Of a stretch of DNA of 13,347 nt, positions 12,642 through 13,347 are shown one piece after another; position 1 is the first letter of the stretch; each line of letters starts with the position of its first letter. The position numbers and the translations under genes were made by a program. The notes below the pieces were generated by a model that did not search any database, was not told the DNA's origin, and saw only the letters and a program-made list of their open reading frames with translations. The DNA is from DSOS01 sp035286585 (GTDB lineage: Bacteria; Chloroflexota; Anaerolineae; Anaerolineales; UBA4823): NCBI GenBank assembly GCA_035286585.1, contig DATEDC010000109.1:1-13347 (forward strand). Direction: 5' to 3'.

Positions 12642-13347
12642 TCAGCCCTCAGGGCAGCGCTCCACGTGCAAATAGACCTGGCATTCTTCCGCCGTCAATG
12701 AGCGCGTCAGGCGCGATTTTGCTAACGTGACGAGATTGGAAAGATCCAGGAAATACAAGCGTAGCGCGTTCTGACTGGCTGTCGCCAGTTTTAATCCGTC
12801 CGAGCTGATCGCCACGCCAATCAGCCCTCCTCCATCGCCGTATAAGTTGAGCAGCAGTTCGCTGTTGCTTGCATCCCATAACTTTGCAATACCATCCCGG
12901 CTGGTTGTCGCCAATTGCTCGCCATCCTGGCTATAGAAAATTGCCACGACGGTGCTGCTATGCCCGCTGAGCTTCAATAGCTCCTTGCCGCTGGCTGTTT
13001 CCCAAACGCGCCCGGTGCCATCCCGGCTGGCGGTAGCAACGTGTTTCCCATCCGGACTGAACGCCGCGCCCCAGACGGTGTCTGTGTGCCCGCGGAAAGC
13101 GAGCAGTTGCTCGCCGCTGTTTGCATCCCATAAAATGGCGATGTGATCAATGCCGCCTGAAACCAGGCGCGCACCGTCGGGGCTATAAGCCACCACCGCC
13201 ACCGGCCCTTGATGCGCGGAAAGTTGCAATAACAATTTTCCATTCAATGCGTCCCATACATAGGCGCTACCGTCCTCGCCGGCGCCGGCTAATCTCTTTC
13301 CATCCGGGCTGAAGGCGAGGAAGAAAATCAGCTGATCGCTCGCCTTG
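12642..13347 (-). CDS. WD40-repeat protein, C-terminal part (5'-truncated by the window edge)
   Basis: The last 234 residues of a beta-propeller protein, open to the window edge, so the start is upstream. Five repeats are visible, each with an AFSPDG-like strand and a WD/WE end, for example AYSPDGARLVSGGIDHIAIL and AFSPDGKHVATASRDGTGRV; the last is degenerate (YFLDL instead of WD). The C-terminal tail SRLTRSLTAEECQVYLH, then VERCP, is a cysteine-bearing extension I associate with Chloroflexota WD40 proteins, often on larger multidomain signalling or kinase proteins. The N-terminal domains that would tell its function are not in the window. It is convergent with the ChrB-like gene; the 59 nt between them hold no convincing terminator. 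Confidence 0.9.
   Translation of the reverse strand, partial: KASDQLIFFLAFSPDGKRLAGAGEDGSAYVWDALNGKLLLQLSAHQGPVAVVAYSPDGARLVSGGIDHIAILWDANSGEQLLAFRGHTDTVWGAAFSPDGKHVATASRDGTGRVWETASGKELLKLSGHSSTVVAIFYSQDGEQLATTSRDGIAKLWDASNSELLLNLYGDGGGLIGVAISSDGLKLATASQNALRLYFLDLSNLVTLAKSRLTRSLTAEECQVYLHVERCPEG

Noticed and set aside
12637..12660. Nested palindromes GCGCT...AGCGC and GCCCTCAGGGC at the WD40 gene end as a terminator
   Set aside because: They fall within the last codons of the gene with a 3-nt bulge and no T-run on either strand.
1..13347. tRNA, rRNA, CRISPR, insertion sequence, attachment site or replication origin
   Set aside because: I saw no cloverleaf, no repeat-spacer array, no transposase or integrase and no flanking repeats in the window.

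Overview
This window reads like a chromosomal piece of a Chloroflexota bacterium, probably class Anaerolineae. The reasons are the mid-range GC content, a clade II (atypical) nitrous oxide reductase cluster, lipoprotein cytochromes, and a WD40 protein ending in a Cys-containing tail that I associate with that phylum. The assignment is inference from protein style, not from a marker gene.

Region 1 (1-5580, + strand) is the downstream part of a nitrous-oxide-respiration (nos) operon. In order it holds the C-terminal half-to-third of NosZ (last two CuZ histidines plus the CuA domain), a four-helix membrane protein typical of such clusters (possibly NosB), a single ORF joining NosD to the NosF ATPase, the permease NosY, the lipoprotein copper chaperone NosL, and a lipoprotein monoheme cytochrome c that may feed electrons to NosZ. 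The operon closes with a strong hairpin. NosDFY and NosL would supply copper/sulfur for metal-centre maturation outside the membrane.

Region 2 (5597-8132) has a small 8-Cys zinc-ribbon-like protein. Its stop codon interlocks tail to tail with a Crp/Fnr-family regulator on the minus strand. A roughly 290-bp divergent intergenic region with a long hairpin follows, then an octaheme cytochrome lipoprotein carrying a collagen-like Gly-X-Y stalk and ended by a textbook terminator.

Region 3 (8131-10187, minus strand) is a two-component system: a seven-helix NarX/DegS-type sensor kinase and a NarL/FixJ-type response regulator, overlapping as TGATG.

Region 4 (10227-12582, + strand) starts from a near-consensus promoter whose predicted start point is the ATG of a PadR-family regulator, i.e. 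a leaderless mRNA. Behind it lie an internally deleted TauE/SafE permease pseudogene, an MFS exporter and a stand-alone ChrB C-terminal-domain protein (4-bp overlap), suggesting a regulated oxyanion or efflux stress operon.

Region 5 (12642-13347, minus strand) is the C-terminal part of a WD40-repeat protein running off the window.

The most noteworthy items are the NosD-NosF fusion with an ideal internal Shine-Dalgarno/ATG, the collagen-stalked octaheme cytochrome, the leaderless promoters of the two regulators, and the decayed TauE gene.
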